Assembly (NCBI RefSeq): GCF_002887775.1
Contig: NZ_LOCM01000024.1
Location: 97,912 to 161,911, forward strand
Direction: 5' to 3'
DNA: 64,000 bases
Origin: Streptococcus penaeicida
Lineage (GTDB): Bacteria; Bacillota; Bacilli; Lactobacillales; Streptococcaceae
Shown: positions 1 to 9,347 of the stretch, piece after piece
How the letters are laid out: each line of letters begins with the position of its first letter
Numbering within the stretch: the first letter of the stretch is position 1
Program-made: the position numbers and the translations under genes
Notes under the pieces: generated by a model
Seen by the model: the letters and a program-made list of their open reading frames with translations, nothing else
Database searches by the model: none
Told to the model about the DNA's origin: nothing

Positions 1-2
1 TG

Positions 3-182
3 ATTCTTCATCTGAATGAAGCAGGTCAGTTTCCAATAGATTTTTTCGGGACTCACTGTCAGCAAGTATGGATTCATTATCTGAAAATCTCATATCAAAC
101 AGGGTCTTTTAGAATGATTCTTGCTACTCTTTTTAACCATTCTAAAGTGTCTCATTTTCTTTTAAAAAAACAAGAAAAGTGA
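3..182 (+). CDS. 3' end of an unidentified protein gene (partial)
   Basis: An open frame enters from the window edge and ends at a TGA at 180-182, giving the last 59 residues of a protein. The segment is rich in aromatic and basic residues (a WIHYLKISY stretch mid-way, KKQEK at the end) and reads as real coding sequence because it stays open throughout without low-complexity artefacts. I do not recognise the family. It is followed after about 10 bases by the promoter of the siderophore operon, so it is probably a separate transcription unit on the same strand. It is too short to name. Confidence 0.5.
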   Translation: MLHLNEAGQFPIDFFGTHCQQVWIHYLKISYQTGSFRMILATLFNHSKVSHFLLKKQEK

Positions 183-193
183 AAGAAAAGCCT

Positions 194-221
194 TTGTTAA
201 GGCATTCTTCTATGCTATAAT
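194..221 (+). promoter_or_regulatory. Promoter of the fhu siderophore operon
   Basis: TTGTTA at 194-199, a 16-base spacer and TATAAT at 216-221, with an extended TGC just before the -10. It lies 45 bases before the fhuC start. A short GCCTT/AAGGC hairpin at about 190-203 overlaps the -35 and may also act as a weak terminator for the preceding gene. No Fur-like or MtsR-like operator was recognised by eye. Confidence 0.65.
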
Positions 222-265
222 GAGAGAGCTTTTAGCAAAAATAACTGCTGATAGGAGGTGCACAT

Positions 266-1048
266 ATGGCAACCATTCAAGCTAAAAATCTCAGCCTTCA
301 ATATGATAAAAAAACCATTATTTCTAATTTATCACTTGACTTGCCTGAACAAAAAATGACAACAATTATTGGTGCTAATGGTTGTGGCAAATCAACTTTG
401 CTCAAAGCATTAACAAGGATTCTTCCCCTGGCCCATGGCCAAGTAGTAATTGATGGTCAAGCTATCTCCTCGTTACCAACAAAGGAAATTGCTAAAAAAC
501 TGGCACTCTTGCCTCAAAGTCAAGAAGTCAACTCTGATATCACTGTCTACGAACTGGTTTCTTACGGTCGCTACCCTCACATCAATCAAATGGGGCGACT
601 CAGCGTTGAAGATCACAAAATCATTGATTGGGCTCTTTCCATTAGTAAGTTAAATGACATTCGGCATCAAGCCGTTGATTCCCTTTCCGGTGGGCAAAAA
701 CAAAGGGTTTGGATAGCCATGGCTTTAGCCCAAGATACAGATACCATCTTCCTAGATGAACCAACCACTTATCTAGACCTCAACCATCAATTAGAAGTGC
801 TCGACTTATTGAAAGACTTAGTAGAGGAGTCGCACAAGACCATTATCATGGTTTTACACGATTTAAACCTGTCTGCTCGCTACTCGGATCAAATGATTGC
901 CATGAAAAAGGGGGCAATCATTAAACAAGGGAGTGTTGCCGATATTATGACGGCTGAAATTATCAAAGAAACTTTCGCCATTGATGCTCAGATTGTGGAA
1001 GATCCTATCTACCATTGCCCCATTATGTTGACTTATCAACTCATATAA
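266..1048 (+). CDS. fhuC: Ferric siderophore ABC importer, ATP-binding protein FhuC
   Basis: 260-residue ATPase that powers uptake of ferric hydroxamate-type siderophores across the membrane. Walker A GANGCGKST is at residues 36-44, the signature LSGGQKQR is central, and the Walker B IFLDEPTTYLDL follows. Length and motif spacing match the FecE/FhuC/BtuD family. The start is fixed by an AGGAGGTG ribosome binding site seven bases ahead of ATG. It opens a four-gene operon with a binding lipoprotein and two FecCD permeases, which is what assigns it to iron-siderophore import. The exact siderophore (ferrichrome is usual for streptococcal Fhu) is inferred from family and order only. Confidence 0.93.
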   Translation: MATIQAKNLSLQYDKKTIISNLSLDLPEQKMTTIIGANGCGKSTLLKALTRILPLAHGQVVIDGQAISSLPTKEIAKKLALLPQSQEVNSDITVYELVSYGRYPHINQMGRLSVEDHKIIDWALSISKLNDIRHQAVDSLSGGQKQRVWIAMALAQDTDTIFLDEPTTYLDLNHQLEVLDLLKDLVEESHKTIIMVLHDLNLSARYSDQMIAMKKGAIIKQGSVADIMTAEIIKETFAIDAQIVEDPIYHCPIMLTYQLI

Positions 1049-1072
1049 ATTTTATACTAGGAGAATAGTATT

Positions 1073-2002
1073 ATGAAAAAAATTCTTGCCTTAATGGCAG
1101 TGCTTGCAAGTTGCTTTTTATTAGTTGCTTGTTCAAGCAATCCGCAAAATGCTAAGGATGATAAACACGTCATCTCAAAAACGCCTAAGATTTCCGGCTT
1201 CACCTATAAAGGTCAAGTACCTGAAAATCCTAAACGCGTGGTCTCTTTATCCTCAACATATACTGGTTATCTTGCCAAATTAGACCTAAATCTTGTTGGG
1301 GTGACCTCTTACGATCAAAAGAATCCCGTTTTAAAAAAATATATCAAAGATGCTAAAGTTGTTTCTGCAACTGATTTGGAAGCTATCACCGCTTTAAAAC
1401 CTGATCTAATAATCGTCGGTTCAACTGAAGAAAATCAAGATCAATTGGCAGAAATTGCCCCAACAATTTCCATTGAATACCGTAAACACGACTACCTTCA
1501 AGTCTTCTCTGATTTCGGTAAGGTTTTCAACAAGAGCAAAGAAACCGATCAATGGTTAAGTGACTGGAAGCAAAAGACAAGTGCATTATCTAAAGAAGTC
1601 AAAGCTGTCACTGGCAAAAATGCTACATTTACCATCATGGGACTCTATGAAAAAGAAATCTACCTCTTTGGTAAGGATTGGGGCCGTGGTGGTGAAATTA
1701 TTCATCAGGCTTTCGGCTATAAAGCGCCAGCTAAAGTTGAAAAGGAAGTTTTCCCTAAAGGCTATCTTTCTATTTCCCAAGAAGTCTTACCAGATTATAT
1801 TGGCGACTATGTCGTCGTCGCAGCCGAAGATGAAAAAACTGGTTCTGCATTATATGAAAGCCAAATCTGGAAAAATCTGCCTGCCGTTCAAAAGAAACAG
1901 ATTATCAAGGTCAATGCCAACACCTTCTACTTTACTGACCCACTTTCCTTGGAATATGAGCTAAAGACCTTGAAAAAAGCCATTCTAACGAACAAGGAAT
2001 AA
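1073..2002 (+). CDS. fhuD: Siderophore-binding lipoprotein FhuD
   Basis: 309-residue substrate-binding lipoprotein. The signal peptide ends in a lipobox, LVAC-S, with the lipidated cysteine at residue 20. The rest is a type III (TroA/FecB-like) binding fold, with the typical [15 protein letters not shown] opening at about residues 53-67 and a D/E-rich cleft. It captures ferric siderophore at the cell surface and delivers it to the FhuB-FhuG channel. It sits 24 bases after fhuC and 13 bases before fhuB, clearly in one operon. No frameshift or missing motif. Confidence 0.9.
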   Translation: MKKILALMAVLASCFLLVACSSNPQNAKDDKHVISKTPKISGFTYKGQVPENPKRVVSLSSTYTGYLAKLDLNLVGVTSYDQKNPVLKKYIKDAKVVSATDLEAITALKPDLIIVGSTEENQDQLAEIAPTISIEYRKHDYLQVFSDFGKVFNKSKETDQWLSDWKQKTSALSKEVKAVTGKNATFTIMGLYEKEIYLFGKDWGRGGEIIHQAFGYKAPAKVEKEVFPKGYLSISQEVLPDYIGDYVVVAAEDEKTGSALYESQIWKNLPAVQKKQIIKVNANTFYFTDPLSLEYELKTLKKAILTNKE

Positions 2003-2015
2003 GAAAGGATTGCTC

Positions 2016-3043
2016 ATGTTGACCTTAAGAAAGCCACATTTGGCAGCCACAAAGCAAAAGCAGGTTTTCTACCTCCTTTTAGCTTTTATTAGCATTAGTT
2101 TCTTAGTGGTCTTCTATTTGAGCCTTCGTTTTGGTGCCAAAAGCTTAAGCCACCAGGAACTCCTGCAGATTCTCTTTAATCATTCAGACAATACCAGACA
2201 AGCTACCATCCTTTGGAATCTGCGTCTACCCAGAATCATTGGTGCTATCCTGGTCGGAGCTGCCTTGGCGTCTCTGGAGCCCTAATGCAGGGCATAACAC
2301 GAAATCCTATTGCGGATCCTGGTTTACTAGGGGTCAATAGCGGAGCCGGACTGGCCCTGGTTATTGCCTATGCCATTTTCCATCATTTGCACTACTCACT
2401 AATCATTTTAGTCTGCCTAATGGGAGCAAGTCTGGCCAGTCTCATCATCTTTGGCCTTTCCTATCAAGTTGGGCGAGGTTACCAGCAACTACGGCTAATT
2501 TTAGCTGGCGCCATGGTATCAACCTTATTTATGGCATTAGGCCAGGCCATCACTAATTATTTCCATCTGGCTAACGTCATTATTGGATGGCAGGCTGGTG
2601 GCCTAGTAGCCACCAATTGGAAAATGATTGCGTATGTAGCCCCTTTAATTTTGACTGCACTCATTATCGCCCAGCTCCTATCTTATCAATTGACCATCCT
2701 AAATCTCAACGAGAATCAAGCTAAAGCTTTAGGACAATCCACCTTTAAGATAACTCTGGTGTTGATGGCACTGGTATTAATACTTTCAGCTACAGCGGTT
2801 GCCTTAGCAGGAAGTATTGCTTTTGTGGGGTTAATTATCCCACACTTGATCAAAAAATATCTCCCACAAGCTTATCAGCTCAGCCTGCCTTTGATTGCTT
2901 TGACTGGTTCTACCTTTTTACTACTTGTCGATTTACTTTGCCGAGCTATCAATCCTCCCGTGGAAACACCCCTAACAGCCGTGGTAAGTCTTATTGGTTT
3001 TCCTGCCTTTTTATGGTTGGTTCGCAAAGGAGGTAAGCTATGA
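2016..3043 (+). pseudogene. fhuB: Siderophore importer permease FhuB, single-base frameshift
   Basis: FecCD-family membrane permease, about 342 residues when repaired. Translation from ATG 2016 (AGAAAGGA ribosome binding site) gives a normal N-terminus up to GAALA, then leaves frame and stops at 2283. The other frame resumes at once with VSGALMQGITRNPIADPGLLG, a family hallmark, and runs to 3043. Adding one G to the GCGTC at about 2267-2271 (to GCGGTC) restores the whole protein. Without it the first product is about 90 residues and the importer would be inactive. It overlaps fhuG by four bases (ATGA). Because ten other genes here show the same kind of lesion, a sequencing contraction is as likely as a true mutation. 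Confidence 0.88.
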
Positions 3044-4041
3044 GACATAAAAAGTTCAGAAAACTTAGTCTAGGACTGCTAGTCACTTTAAGCCTTCTGA
3101 TTTTGGTGTCACTCTCAATCGGCGACAGTTCCTTTTCAGCGACGACGCTGATAGATTTATTGACTGGAAAAGCCGATTCTGCTTTGGTCTTTATCATCAG
3201 TAAGATTCGTCTCCCTAGACTACTGGCTGCCCTCTTTGGTGGAGCCTCACTTGCCATCTCAGGTAATATTTTGCAAAGTCTGACCAAAAATCCGTTGGCT
3301 GATTCCGGCATTTTAGGAATTAATGCTGGAGCAGGTTTGGTGATAACGGTTTTTATCACATTTGATTTCATAGCAAGTTCTCAAAGTCTTTATCTGCTGC
3401 CGCTATTTGCCATGTTAGGAGCACTCCTAACAGTTACTCTGGTCTATCTCATGTCCAGTACTAAAAGTGCTCCTCTTAACCCTGTCACCTTGATTATTAC
3501 TGGTGTCGGTCTATCTATGATGTTATCCAGTTTGATGATTGCCTTAGTTGGTAATATCAATCCCTATAAAGTGGACTATATCGTTAACTGGTTGAGTGGA
3601 CGGATCACTGGCGATGATTGGCCTAGCCTCATGCTCATCATGCCCCTACTGCTTATCCTTTGGCTGCTGTCCTATCGACGGGCCTACCAATGGAATATTA
3701 TGGGGCTATCAGAAGAAACAGCACTCGGTCTTGGTCTAAACTTGCGACGAGAACGCCAACTGGCCTTACTGCTTGCTTCTTGTTTAGCAGCCTTGAGTGT
3801 CATCTTAATTGGCAATATTGCCTTCATCGGCCTCATGGCAGGTCACCTCAGTCGACAATTGGTTGGTGACGACCACCGGCTCAATCTTCCTATTAGCGCC
3901 TTAAGTGGCATGATATTACTCCTGCTTGCTGATACCATTACCCGAGTCTTCTTGGTCGGCAGCAACATTCCAACAGGAATTATCATGTCAATTATCGGTG
4001 CTCCCTATTTTCTCTATTTAATGACTAAAAATAAGATCTAA
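3040..4041 (+). CDS. fhuG: Siderophore importer permease FhuG
   Basis: 333-residue FecCD permease with about nine to ten hydrophobic segments. It has the family motif GxxLAISGNILQSLTKNPLADSGILGINAG (positions about 68-97, partly quoted) and a second GLMAGHLSR loop near residue 269 that contacts the ATPase. It pairs with FhuB to form the channel. It starts inside the fhuB stop (ATGA overlap) and ends at a strong terminator. Intact. Paralogous to fhuB, as usual for these systems. Confidence 0.9.
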   Translation: MRHKKFRKLSLGLLVTLSLLILVSLSIGDSSFSATTLIDLLTGKADSALVFIISKIRLPRLLAALFGGASLAISGNILQSLTKNPLADSGILGINAGAGLVITVFITFDFIASSQSLYLLPLFAMLGALLTVTLVYLMSSTKSAPLNPVTLIITGVGLSMMLSSLMIALVGNINPYKVDYIVNWLSGRITGDDWPSLMLIMPLLLILWLLSYRRAYQWNIMGLSEETALGLGLNLRRERQLALLLASCLAALSVILIGNIAFIGLMAGHLSRQLVGDDHRLNLPISALSGMILLLLADTITRVFLVGSNIPTGIIMSIIGAPYFLYLMTKNKI

Positions 4042-4080
4042 AAAGATCAAAATCGAACTGATTTTGATCTTTTCTTTATT
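4042..4080 (+). terminator. Terminator at the end of the fhu operon
   Basis: 13-bp arms AAAGATCAAAATC (4042-4054) and GATTTTGATCTTT (4060-4072) around a five-base loop, then TTTCTTTATT. The convergent gene on the minus strand ends at 4076, so the hairpin can serve both directions. Confidence 0.85.
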
Positions 4081-4738
4081 GAAGACTGGGTGCCTTATAG
4101 AATAAGTTTTCCTGATCTAAGCGTCCTAATAAGTGGTATCTCTTTCCTTCCTTTTCCTGTAAATAAGCTAACGTTACCAAGCTCTGGCAGAAAACATCAG
4201 GACGTTTCTGCAGAACCAAGTCCTTTCTGAGAAATTTCATCATGAAAGTTGTCAGGTATTTCAAAGCATAATCAGGATTGACATCGCCTAAGATTTGGTA
4301 GAGAGGTTCCTGCTCAGCTGACATGGGATAGCCATGCTGCAACTTGTAGAAATAATTAGCCAAGGTCAGGGTCTGACGTTCAAAGTCTGTTTCTTCTATA
4401 ATCTGCAAGTCATTGGTTTTGTTGGTTAAAACCGTCTTGTATCGAAGTGACTTGATTTCTTGGTAAAGAGTGGATTGATCATCGACAAATACCATATCAT
4501 CTAATTGCAATTCTTCTAAAGTGTTTACTTGCGGTAAGTTTAAATGATAGCGTCTTTCACTTCTTGTGATATAGCCATTCTCTATATACAAATCAAGGGC
4601 TCGATCCAGCTGTTTCATGTCTGGAAAGGCTTTTTTGATTTGCCTTAGGGTCACATCATCATTAACATAAAGGTAATTAATAAGGTCTTGAAAGAAAGTT
4701 TGGCGCGTGATTTTATTTGGATTTATAACCAGTAACAT
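4076..4738 (-). CDS. DUF1803-like streptococcal protein of unknown function
   Basis: 220-residue soluble protein with no signal peptide or membrane segment. The N-terminal part (residues 1-70), beginning MLLVINPNKITRQ, looks like a small winged-helix fold: an acidic helix, then a QIKKAF helix and ENGYITRSERRYHLN as a beta wing. I recall this opening as that of the DUF1803 family found in streptococci, but cannot check it. No catalytic motif is visible. It stands alone, convergent with fhuG and upstream of the ppaC region. Confidence 0.7.
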   Translation of the reverse strand: MLLVINPNKITRQTFFQDLINYLYVNDDVTLRQIKKAFPDMKQLDRALDLYIENGYITRSERRYHLNLPQVNTLEELQLDDMVFVDDQSTLYQEIKSLRYKTVLTNKTNDLQIIEETDFERQTLTLANYFYKLQHGYPMSAEQEPLYQILGDVNPDYALKYLTTFMMKFLRKDLVLQKRPDVFCQSLVTLAYLQEKEGKRYHLLGRLDQENLFYKAPSLQ

Positions 4739-4835
4739 CTCTATAAAAGCCCTCCTCTGAAAAGCTGACTATCGCTGATGGTTAATATGAGCATGAAAAC
4801 TAAAAATGCATCAAATTTCAATTACTTCTCCTATC

Positions 4836-4862
4836 TTAAAAAAGTGGGCAAGCCCACTTTTT
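4836..4862 (-). terminator. Terminator after the ppaC-linked hypothetical gene
   Basis: Perfect 9-bp arms AAAGTGGGC and GCCCACTTT (4841-4849 and 4852-4860) with a two-base gap, and an A-run at 4837-4843 that becomes the U-tract on the minus strand. The stop codon at 4861 touches the stem. Confidence 0.85.
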
Positions 4863-5324
4863 ACACATATTGACCTTTAATAACGAAGAAAGTTCCACGA
4901 ATCTCACCAGCCAGTTTTGAGCGTTGACGGGCAAATTTAAATTTGCCTTCAAATTCTTTAGGAATCTCAATGCCATTTGATAACTTAAAGCCGACAGCTC
5001 GTTTACCACCTTCAGCAAGGGTATAGAGAACATTGACGGCTAAACCATTATCATAATAGACATGTGACCAAAGAATGCCATCAACTTCCATTTGTGAGAC
5101 ACAAAGGGGCTTGTATGGGAAAGCCATCTCACGTTCTTCCAAGACTTTTTCAATAAATGGTAAAATCTCAGGTTTTTCTTCTGGAGTGAAGACTTCATAG
5201 TTGATTTTATATTTATTGAAAAGTAGCGGGCTTCGTTAGCTCTTAAGCCAGCTAAAACATCTTTGACTGGGCTTTCTTCTAATAAGGTTGTTTCGATTTC
5301 TTTAAAATTGACGATATATGACAT
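4861..5324 (-). pseudogene. Conserved hypothetical protein, single-base frameshift
   Basis: A 154-residue protein is split across two frames. The N-terminal frame starts at ATG 5324 ([18 protein letters not shown]) and is good up to ARYF. The C-terminal frame takes over with NKYKINYEVF and runs to 4861. Adding one base to the four-A run at 5219-5222 (plus strand) joins them. I do not recognise the family: it is soluble, mixed alpha/beta, with a conserved-looking SQMEVDGILWSHVYYD core. The start overlaps the ppaC stop by one base (TAATG), so it is co-transcribed and translationally coupled with the pyrophosphatase. Confidence 0.75.
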
Positions 5325-6259
5325 TAGTTCCCAAAGCTTTCTGTTAATTGTGGTACCACTTGTTTTTTACGTGATACTGCACCTGGCAAGAAAGCATGGT
5401 TGTTTTCAAGTTTGAAGTTAAAGGCTGCTTCAACTTTGTCCATGTTTGCACCTAATGCCAAAATTTCTGAGTTAGAGTTAACAATATCTGTAATCATTAA
5501 GACAAAGTCAGAATAGCCTTCTGTTGCCATTGCATCTTTGATTGCTGTTTCAATAGCTTCTTGACGTTCCAAAACTTCAGCAATATCGACTGTGTTAACT
5601 TGTGCAACACGAACTGCATTGCCATTTAATTCGAATGTTTTAGCATCAATATCAATCAGCTCTGCTTCTGATTTGCTTGCTAAGTTGGTTCCTGCTTTGA
5701 GGAGTCCCATGCCATATTCTTCCAAGTTGACTTGAGCCAATTCAGCTAATTCTTCAGCGACTTTGTGGTCTGTCATGTGTGTTGTTGGTGATTTCAACAA
5801 AAGAGTATCAGAAATCAAACCAGACAAGAGGAGACCTGCAATTTCTTTTGGAACTTCAAGATTGTTCTCTTTGTACATGCGGTAAACAATTGAAGATGCC
5901 GACCCAACTGGTTCAACGCGCATAAATAATGGGTTTGCTGTTTCAAAGTTAGCAACGCGGTGGTGATCGACAACGCCAAAAATAGTCACATCAGCAATGT
6001 CAGCGATTGATTGTTGGAATTCGTTGTGGTCAGTTAAAATGACTGTATCAGCGCCTTCAGCTTTAGCAGATTCAACGACACGTGGAGCTGTTACGCCAAA
6101 AGTTTCAAGAGCAAAAGTTGTTTCTTCATTAGGTGTTCCTAGGGCTACAACTTCAGCGTCCATACCGTAAGCATTTTTTGCTAAATAAGCAAAGGCATAT
6201 GATGATGCGATAGCATCTGTATCAGGATTTTGGTGACCAAAAACTAAAACTTTAGACAT
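5324..6259 (-). CDS. ppaC: Manganese-dependent inorganic pyrophosphatase (family II)
   Basis: 311-residue cytosolic enzyme that hydrolyses pyrophosphate to two phosphates and pulls biosynthetic reactions forward. DHH-family motifs are all present: [10 protein letters not shown] (residues 7-16), a DHNE segment near 77, VVDHHR near 97-102, and the C-terminal [12 protein letters not shown] substrate-binding stretch. Length is typical of family II. It has its own promoter (6289-6317) and is followed, with a one-base overlap, by a hypothetical gene. Confidence 0.96.
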   Translation of the reverse strand: MSKVLVFGHQNPDTDAIASSYAFAYLAKNAYGMDAEVVALGTPNEETTFALETFGVTAPRVVESAKAEGADTVILTDHNEFQQSIADIADVTIFGVVDHHRVANFETANPLFMRVEPVGSASSIVYRMYKENNLEVPKEIAGLLLSGLISDTLLLKSPTTHMTDHKVAEELAELAQVNLEEYGMGLLKAGTNLASKSEAELIDIDAKTFELNGNAVRVAQVNTVDIAEVLERQEAIETAIKDAMATEGYSDFVLMITDIVNSNSEILALGANMDKVEAAFNFKLENNHAFLPGAVSRKKQVVPQLTESFGN

Positions 6260-6288
6260 TATTTTACCTCATTCTCTTTATTGTCTAT

Positions 6289-6317
6289 ATTTTAGCAGAA
6301 AAGAGGTCTAAAATCAA
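6289..6317 (-). promoter_or_regulatory. ppaC promoter
   Basis: Reading the minus strand: TTGATT (6317-6312), 17-base spacer, TAAAAT (6294-6289) preceded by TGC, an extended -10. It lies about 30 bases before the ppaC start codon. Confidence 0.6.
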
Positions 6318-6340
6318 AGCTTGTCAATTATTTCTATGTA

Positions 6341-6377
6341 AAAAAAAGAGAATGAAAGCAAGCTTACATTCTCTTTT
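6341..6377 (-). terminator. pflA terminator
   Basis: Arms AGAGAATG and CATTCTCT around a short loop, flanked by an A-run at 6339-6347 (U-tract on the minus strand) and a T-run on the other side. It lies about 45 bases after the pflA stop. Confidence 0.8.
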
Positions 6378-6422
6378 TGCAAAAGTAGATATTCAACATA
6401 TTAAAATACTTTTCTTCATCAA

Positions 6423-7214
6423 TTATGATTTATGAACTCGGTTCATGTATTCTGTGTAACTTTCTGTTTTCATGACTTCTTTCGCGTGTTGAACCCGTTC
6501 TTTTGTTGGAGGTTTAACACCTTCTAGGGCATAAGGAATCCCAAGTTCACGCCACTTAAATTCACCCATAGTATGGTAGGGAAGAATTTCAAACTTATCA
6601 ACATTTTTTAGGGTAGCTACAAAGGCTCCTAGCCGTTCTAAATGTTCATCAATGTCTGTTAAGCCTGGTACCAATACGTGTCTAATCCAAACAGGAATTC
6701 CTTTGTCAGATAAGTATTGAGCAAACAAGAGGATATTCTTATTAGACTGTTTAGTAACGATTTTATGTTGCTCCGCATCAATTTCTTTCAAATCTAGCAA
6801 GACTAAATCAGTTACAGCTAAGAGAGTTTCTAATTTGGCATGATATTCTGGTGTTTCCCTATAGGTAAAGCCACACGTATCAAGTGTGGTATGAATACCA
6901 AGCTCCTTAGCCTTGATAAAAAGTGCCGTGATAAAATCAATCTGCAGCATGGCCTCACCACCTGAAACAGTGATTCCTCCATTTTTACCCCAAAAATGAC
7001 GATATTGCAAAGCCTCTTTTAAGACGTCATTTACAGTACGTTCTTTAGAGTTATTCGTCTCCATTTCCCAAGTATCTGGGTTATGACAATATTGACAACG
7101 CATTTTACAGCCTTGCATAAATATAATAAAACGAATTCCTGGACCATCAACTGAGCCGAAACTTTCAGTTGAATGGATCATTCCAGTCACTTGTCCATAA
7201 TCGAAATCTGTCAT
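6423..7214 (-). CDS. pflA: Pyruvate formate-lyase activating enzyme
   Basis: 263-residue radical SAM enzyme that installs the glycyl radical on pyruvate formate-lyase under anaerobic conditions. The CX3CX2C cluster motif is C36, C40, C43 (GCKMRCQYC). The SAM-binding GGEA motif follows (GGITVSGGEAML). The pflB gene itself is not in this window, as is usual in streptococci. A candidate CcpA site lies in the leader. Complete and typical in length. Confidence 0.95.
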   Translation of the reverse strand: MTDFDYGQVTGMIHSTESFGSVDGPGIRFIIFMQGCKMRCQYCHNPDTWEMETNNSKERTVNDVLKEALQYRHFWGKNGGITVSGGEAMLQIDFITALFIKAKELGIHTTLDTCGFTYRETPEYHAKLETLLAVTDLVLLDLKEIDAEQHKIVTKQSNKNILLFAQYLSDKGIPVWIRHVLVPGLTDIDEHLERLGAFVATLKNVDKFEILPYHTMGEFKWRELGIPYALEGVKPPTKERVQHAKEVMKTESYTEYMNRVHKS

Positions 7215-7229
7215 TGCATCTCCTTATAC

Positions 7230-7261
7230 ATTGTAAACGTTTTAACATTTTCATTATAACA
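7230..7261 (-). promoter_or_regulatory. pflA promoter with candidate cre site
   Basis: On the minus strand an extended -10, TGTTATAAT (7261-7253), precedes pflA. Between it and the start, at 7232-7247, lies TGTAAACGTTTTAACA. This is close to the catabolite-responsive element consensus (TGWAARCGYTWNCW), with its central CG intact and about one mismatch in the right arm. CcpA control of mixed-acid fermentation genes is established for streptococci. Its use here is inferred. Confidence 0.45.
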
Positions 7262-7270
7262 TTTTTCACA

Positions 7271-7297
7271 AAAAAGACTAGGTAGGATCCTAGTCTT
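7271..7297 (-). terminator. Terminator overlapping the end of the CNNM/CBS gene
   Basis: Arms AAGACTAGG (7274-7282) and CCTAGTCTT (7289-7297). The A-run at 7270-7275 gives the U-tract. The gene's TAG stop at 7292-7290 lies inside the stem. Confidence 0.8.
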
Positions 7298-8624
7298 CGT
7301 CAATAATCTGTTCTATATTAGACACTAACAATTTAAGTTTTGTGATACGACCATCTTTAACTTTATCGTTAATTAACGTTAAGTGTTTTCCGTTACTTTC
7401 ACATTCAAAACTTACTTTTTCTTCCTGGCTAGGAATAGTTCCAGTGCCTGTGATATAAAATCCGGCAATGGTATCAACGTCGTCACTTTCAAGTTCCGTT
7501 TCAAAGAATTCATTAAATTCATTTAAAGTCATGGTTCCTACGACAATATAGGTGTCTTCACCGATAACATGAACAAATTTTTCAGCCTTGTCGGTTTCGT
7601 CATCAATTTCACCGACAATTTCCTCTAGTAGGTCCTCAAGCGTAACCAAACCAGCAACACCACCGTATTCATCTAAAAGAATAGCCATTTGGTTTTGTGT
7701 TATTCGTAATTGTCTTAATAAATCATCAACGTAAATGGTTTCCGGAACAAATAAAGGTTCTTGTAAAATGCGTCGAATATTAATATTTTCAAAGCCTTTT
7801 TTAAAGCCAGCTTCTAAGAGACGTTTGGTGTGGACTAAGCCAATAACTTTATCCTTATCCACATCGTAGACAGGAATACGTGAAAAGCTTTGTTTTAAAA
7901 TTTCTTGAATATTTTCTAAGGTATCATCATTAATATCAATCATGAAGGCATCGGTTCTTGGAACCATAACTTCACGCGCCATTAACTCATCTAATGAAAA
8001 GATTCCTTGAAGCATTTCAATTTCTTCAGCATCCAATGACGCTTCACTGTTTGACAACATATATTCAATTTCATCGCGAGTCATTTGCTCATCAGCATCA
8101 TCAAAAGTCATTGGTGTGATACGGCTTAAGAAATTTGTTGAAGCTGACAAAAGCCATACAAAGGGACTAACTAACTTGCCCAGTATAATGACAATTGGGG
8201 CTGAGATAATGGCTAGACGATCTTTCAAATTCATGGCAATTCGTTTTGGATATAATTCACCAAGAACAATTGAGATGTAAGTTAAGAAGACAAGGGAAAT
8301 AATTGTACCCGCAGACTGTGCTGTTGCTGAATTCCCTAACCATTTGGAAATCACCTTACCAAGTGAGGCTGATAAACTGGCCCCTTGTAAGAGACTAATA
8401 AAGGTTATCCCAACCTGAATGGTTGATAAAAAATGATTGGGTTGTTCTAAGACACGTAAGAGACGAATATAGTTTTTGTCACCATCGGCTGCTTTTTGTT
8501 CAACACGTGAGCGACTAAGGGACACTAGGGCCATCTCACTTGCTGAGAAAAAGGCATTTAGTAAGGTAAAGAAAATCAGCAATAATAATTGTAGATACAA
8601 AGGCTGATTGACAGGGTCTTCCAT
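7290..8624 (-). CDS. hlyX: CNNM/CBS-domain membrane protein (hemolysin C-like, HlyX)
   Basis: 444-residue membrane protein. The N-terminal CNNM domain (about residues 1-195) has four hydrophobic segments. Two CBS domains follow (about 210-330, with [12 protein letters not shown] and [16 protein letters not shown]), then a CorC_HlyC transporter-associated domain (about 350-440). The family is linked to magnesium or cobalt export. The 'hemolysin' name is historical, and haemolytic activity should not be assumed. It has its own extended -10 promoter, and its terminator overlaps the stop codon. Confidence 0.9.
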   Translation of the reverse strand: MEDPVNQPLYLQLLLLIFFTLLNAFFSASEMALVSLSRSRVEQKAADGDKNYIRLLRVLEQPNHFLSTIQVGITFISLLQGASLSASLGKVISKWLGNSATAQSAGTIISLVFLTYISIVLGELYPKRIAMNLKDRLAIISAPIVIILGKLVSPFVWLLSASTNFLSRITPMTFDDADEQMTRDEIEYMLSNSEASLDAEEIEMLQGIFSLDELMAREVMVPRTDAFMIDINDDTLENIQEILKQSFSRIPVYDVDKDKVIGLVHTKRLLEAGFKKGFENINIRRILQEPLFVPETIYVDDLLRQLRITQNQMAILLDEYGGVAGLVTLEDLLEEIVGEIDDETDKAEKFVHVIGEDTYIVVGTMTLNEFNEFFETELESDDVDTIAGFYITGTGTIPSQEEKVSFECESNGKHLTLINDKVKDGRITKLKLLVSNIEQIIDED

Positions 8625-8659
8625 TAATAGATACTCCTAAAAAAGATTATAGTAAGTTT

Positions 8660-8668
8660 ATTATATCA
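8660..8668 (-). promoter_or_regulatory. Extended -10 promoter of the CNNM/CBS gene
   Basis: TGATATAAT on the minus strand (8668-8660), about 36 bases before the start codon. No good -35 is seen at 17 bases. Confidence 0.5.
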
Positions 8669-8721
8669 TAGATATTTAAGAAAAGGCTCAATTTGCCTTG
8701 AACATTAAGAATTTCAACTAT

Positions 8722-8767
8722 AAAAAAGAGTCAAGATCTTGCTTTCAAAGAAAGGTAAGCTTGACTC
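8722..8767 (-). terminator. mnmM terminator
   Basis: Arms GAGTCAAG (8728-8735) and CTTGACTC (8760-8767), with further internal pairing and an A-run at 8722-8727 (U-tract on the minus strand). Located 12 bases after the mnmM stop. Confidence 0.8.
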
Positions 8768-8778
8768 ATAAAAATAAA

Positions 8779-9339
8779 TTAATTTTTCAGTTCTGCCAAC
8801 TTCTCAACCATTAAGAGAAATGGTGGGCAGTTTTTTTGGTTGAGGGCTTGATAAGACATGACCGTTACTTGATCTTGTGGTAGGTCACTTAAAAAGTCAA
8901 TGAGTGCTTCTTTTTCTTCTTGACCACCATCATGTCCATAATAGACCATGATGGCAATTCGGCCACCAATGGTAAGTGCTCTGAGCAGTTTCTCTATGGC
9001 TTCGATAGTCGTTTCTGCATGCGTAATAATCGACTTATTAGCACTAGGCAAGTAACCTAAATTGAAGATAGCAGCATCCACTTGAGTGACATACTGATCA
9101 ACATTTTCATGCCCTGAAAGAAGTAATTGCACGTTTTCTAAATTGGCTTTAGCTAGTTTTTCAGCTGTCCGCTGTATAGCTTCCTCTTGGACATCAAAGG
9201 CAAAAACTTTAGCAACTTTTGGTGCAAAATAGAGGGTATCATTGCCATTTCCCACGGTAGCATCTACAAGAATACTCTCTTTAGTTAAGATTTGGTCTAG
9301 AAAGTCGTGGGAAACTTGAATTGGTTTTGCAATCATCAA
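8779..9339 (-). CDS. mnmM: tRNA 5-methylaminomethyl-2-thiouridine-forming methyltransferase MnmM (YtqB)
   Basis: 186-residue Rossmann-fold methyltransferase of the YtqB/MnmM family, which completes mnm5s2U34 in tRNA anticodons in bacteria lacking the MnmC methylase. Motif I is VDATVGNGNDT (residues 26-36), the acidic loop AFDVQ follows, and the family signature FNLGYLPSANK is present at about 92-102. In Bacillus and most streptococci it sits beside ytqA. Here the two are separated by a broken ABC transporter pair. Confidence 0.88.
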   Translation of the reverse strand: MMIAKPIQVSHDFLDQILTKESILVDATVGNGNDTLYFAPKVAKVFAFDVQEEAIQRTAEKLAKANLENVQLLLSGHENVDQYVTQVDAAIFNLGYLPSANKSIITHAETTIEAIEKLLRALTIGGRIAIMVYYGHDGGQEEKEALIDFLSDLPQDQVTVMSYQALNQKNCPPFLLMVEKLAELKN

Positions 9340-9347
9340 TCAATCTC

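Noticed and set aside
7290..8624. Calling the CNNM/CBS protein a hemolysin
   Set aside because: The name is historical. The domains are those of a metal-exporting membrane protein, and no pore-forming features are present.
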